Below are positions 62,598 through 64,000 of a stretch of 64,000 nucleotides of DNA, in pieces. The stretch lies in NCBI RefSeq assembly GCF_014205795.1, contig NZ_JACHCN010000010.1:78072-142071 (forward strand), written 5' to 3'. The notes beneath the pieces are model-generated. The model was given only the letters and a program-made list of their open reading frames with translations, was not told where the DNA came from and did no database searches. The DNA comes from Rhodanobacter sp. MP7CTX1. Its GTDB lineage: Bacteria > Pseudomonadota > Gammaproteobacteria > Xanthomonadales > Rhodanobacteraceae. Within the stretch, counting starts at the first letter, position 1. Every line of letters starts with the position of its first letter. The position numbers were made by a program, and so were the translations under genes.

Positions 62598-63302
62598 TCA
62601 TCCGCGCAGACGGCGGGCAACGGCATCGCGTGAGAACAGGGCAAATATCAGGCCGAACAGAAAGCCACCGATGTGCGCCCACCAGACGTACGCGCCGTAG
62701 CTGGGGCCGGCATAACTGAAGAGCAACTGCAGCAACACCCAGATGCCGATCAGCAGAAACGCTGGCACCCGCACGAATTCCAGATACAACCCAAGCGGCA
62801 AAACGAGGCCGAGCTTGGCACGCGGGAACAGCGCCACGTAGGTACCCACGACGGCCGACACCGCCCCGCTGCAGCCGATGATCGGCAGGCGTACGCCTTG
62901 CAGCGACAAGGCGCCGATCAGGTTCGCCACGATCCCGCCGAGCACGAACAACAACAGAAACCGCATCGAACCCAGGGCTCGCTCGCCCGGCAAGCCGAAG
63001 ATCGCCAGAAACAAAAGATTGCTCAACAGATGCAGCCACGTCACATGGATGAACAGTGCCGTGAACAGCCGCAACAAGGCAGGGTCGGTCAGCTGAGGCA
63101 GTAACGCCTCGTGCGGGTCGAAAATGTTCGCCGGTACCGTTCCCCACTCCAGCAAGAACGAAATCCGTTGCGGTGCCGGTGCCAGCGCCAGACCGACGAA
63201 GCACAGCACACAGACACTGACGATCAGCAGGGTTGCCCAGTGCCAACGGGGCCGGCGACGGGTTTCGACATGCACAAACAAAGACGCACTCCCTGGGAAC
63301 AC
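62598..63302 (-). CDS. Rhomboid-family intramembrane serine protease
   Basis: A predicted six-helix rhomboid of up to 234 residues. The catalytic Ser is in IIGCSGAVSAVVGTYVAL and the catalytic His in WWAHIGGFLFGLIFAL; the first-loop motif with HVTWLHLLSNLLFL is present. The longest frame begins with GTG at 63302. A second GTG some ten codons later is an equally plausible start, and neither has a strong ribosome site. It is convergent with the amidotransferase gene (5-nt gap). Confidence 0.88.
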   Translation of the reverse strand: MFPGSASLFVHVETRRRPRWHWATLLIVSVCVLCFVGLALAPAPQRISFLLEWGTVPANIFDPHEALLPQLTDPALLRLFTALFIHVTWLHLLSNLLFLAIFGLPGERALGSMRFLLLFVLGGIVANLIGALSLQGVRLPIIGCSGAVSAVVGTYVALFPRAKLGLVLPLGLYLEFVRVPAFLLIGIWVLLQLLFSYAGPSYGAYVWWAHIGGFLFGLIFALFSRDAVARRLRG

Positions 63303-63593
63303 CCCGGTAACGACGGCGCGTCTCCCATCATAGGTGAAAGCGACTCAACCGGGGTTGCGTCAGTGCCACTGGCGTTGGAAGACTCGGCAACGCACGCTCC
63401 TTCGAGATGAATTCAAAAAATCTTCGACGTCGCGATCCGTTTCCATCCTTCGGTTCGTCTTTGGTATGTCCGAAACAGAAGGTGGAGTTACCAGCTTTTC
63501 TTGGCCAGAAGCTAGCATCTGAGTTCGCGCGTGGTGGACTTGGGTGGGGTAGAGCTCTTGAACTGCAGCATCCGGCAGAGCCCCCCCTCCCAG

Positions 63594-63617
63594 CCTCCCC
63601 CCGCAAGCAGGGGGAGG
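63594..63617. repeat. GC-rich palindromic intergenic element
   Basis: CCTCCCCC and GGGGGAGG (8-bp stem, loop CGCAAGCA) are flanked by further C- and G-runs (from 63580). Such CCTCCCC-GCAAG-GGGGAGG palindromes recur between genes in this bacterial group as dispersed repeats. No T-tract follows on either strand. The preceding stretch 63303-63580 shows no gene. Confidence 0.55.
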
Positions 63618-63660
63618 AGCGAAGCCGGCAGCCGCAGCCGTTGTTGGGTAAGCGGCCAAG

Positions 63661-63757
63661 GAAAAAGCCCCACCGTTTCCGGTGAGGGTTGTTCAACACA
63701 GGCCCCTGGCGGTGACCGGTTCCAGCTCGCGATCTGCGATCGCAGCAGCAACAACAT
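63661..63757 (-). ncRNA. Tandem structured-RNA unit A
   Basis: Leftmost unit of the array, reading on the minus strand. A stem-loop (63724-63755) with core GCGATC-GCA-GATCGC is followed by the linker GTCACCGCCAGGGGC. A terminator hairpin (63667-63690, CACCG/CGGTG core) then ends in CTTTTTCC. Its first stem is less perfect than in units B and C. No coding potential is convincing. Confidence 0.6.
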
Positions 63758-63762
63758 CGCAC

Positions 63763-63857
63763 AAAGACGAAGGCCTCCCCGATTGGGGAGGCCTTCTTGG
63801 ATAAAGCCCCTGGCGGTGACCTGTTGCAGCTCGCGATCTGCGATCGCGGCAGCAACA
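63763..63857 (-). ncRNA. Tandem structured-RNA unit B
   Basis: Minus-strand unit. Hairpin 1 spans 63823-63856 (GTTGCTGCCGCGATC, loop GCA, then the complementary arm with one mismatch and one bulge). The conserved linker is AGGTCACCGCCAGGGGCTTT. The terminator hairpin at 63769-63796 has a perfect 12-bp stem GAAGGCCTCCCC/GGGGAGGCCTTC. This terminator differs in sequence from that of the other units while hairpin 1 and the linker are conserved. Confidence 0.65.
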
Positions 63858-63860
63858 GCC

Positions 63861-63957
63861 AAAGAAAAACCCCCACCGTTTCCGGTGAGGGTGTTTCAGG
63901 ATAAAGCCCCTGGCGGTGACCTGTTGCAGCTCGCGATCTGCGATCGCGGCAGCAACA
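63861..63957 (-). ncRNA. Tandem structured-RNA unit C
   Basis: Minus-strand unit, exactly 100 nt from unit B. Hairpin 1 (63923-63956) and linker (63901-63922) are identical to unit B. The terminator (63869-63892) pairs ACCC and CACCG with CGGTG and GGGT around TTTC, with one mismatch, and is followed on the minus strand by GTTTTTCTTT, a strong U-tract. Confidence 0.65.
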
Positions 63958-63961
63958 ACCA

Positions 63962-64000
63962 AAGAAAAACCCCCACCGTTTCCGGTGAGGGTTGTTCAAT
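63962..64000 (-). ncRNA. Tandem structured-RNA unit D (only its terminator is inside the window)
   Basis: A terminator nearly identical to that of unit C (63969-63992, then GTTTTTCTTT on the minus strand) lies 100 nt further right. Its 5' hairpin must lie beyond position 64000. This shows the array continues outside the window. Confidence 0.6.

Noticed and set aside
63328..63999. A 223-codon minus-strand open frame over the repeat array
   Set aside because: It is the translation of tandem hairpins and terminators, giving the repeated word RSRAATGHRQG; stems and U-tracts explain the sequence better than coding.
63661..64000. A CRISPR array
   Set aside because: The units are about 100 bp, nearly identical throughout, with internal hairpins and terminators; there are no unique spacers and no cas genes.

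Overview
The window is GC-rich, gene-dense bacterial chromosome. The F-type ATP synthase operon, the glyQS pair, the erpA, rppH and bfr-bfd neighbourhoods, the hpn gene complement and the tandem secreted sedolisins suggest a gammaproteobacterium of the Xanthomonadales/Lysobacterales, most likely Rhodanobacteraceae (Dyella, Rhodanobacter or Frateuria-like). The order is fairly secure; the family is inference, and no rRNA is present to test it.

Layout. 1-4715: ATP synthase operon on the minus strand (atpI-B-E-F-H-A-G, running off the left edge). 4983-5896: a phasin and queD. 6130-27658: a 21.5 kb isoprenoid/hopanoid supercluster. Its left, minus-strand arm is mvaD, mvaK2, a fused HMG-CoA reductase::mevalonate kinase, idi, hpnH and hpnB. 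Its right, mostly plus-strand part is hpnI-J-K-L, a ferritin-like diiron protein, hpnA (minus), squalene synthase, shc, hpnG, copC, copD and ispA. Together these could take HMG-CoA to IPP/DMAPP, FPP, squalene, hopene and an adenosylhopane-derived, sugar-decorated hopanoid. HMG-CoA synthase and the HpnN exporter are not in the window. 27.8-33 kb: a GGDEF gene remnant and two tandem S53 (sedolisin) proteases, one with a degenerate active site.

33.7-47.7 kb is a mosaic of horizontally acquired DNA ending at an intact elongator tRNA-Met (47646-47722). From left to right it holds an integrase-arm/TrmB/LuxR chimera, a truncated DnaQ-like exonuclease, a hipBA module with inverted-repeat operators, a decayed tRNA-Met copy at 38279-38332, and an orphan AbiEi antitoxin fragment. 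Then come a sulfur-handling cluster (PLP class V enzyme, Ser-type rhodanese, split YeeE/YedE transporter, tandem rhodanese) divergent from a LytS/LytTR two-component pair, an IS3 remnant, a membrane-anchored Mrr-like nuclease and a P4-type integrase. The two tRNA-Met copies suggest successive integration at one tRNA site.

47.9-63.3 kb is conserved housekeeping sequence: rppH, bfd/bfr with a Fur-like box, a DUF6776-like gene, a frameshifted bactofilin, erpA, nudC, ampE, an LplT-PlsC fusion, an XRE regulator, glyQS, a GspE/PilB-type ATPase, a class I glutamine amidotransferase and a rhomboid protease. The right edge (63661-64000) carries a tandem array of about 100-bp units. On the minus strand each unit is a long hairpin, a conserved linker and an intrinsic terminator. 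It reads as an array of small structured RNAs that continues beyond the window.
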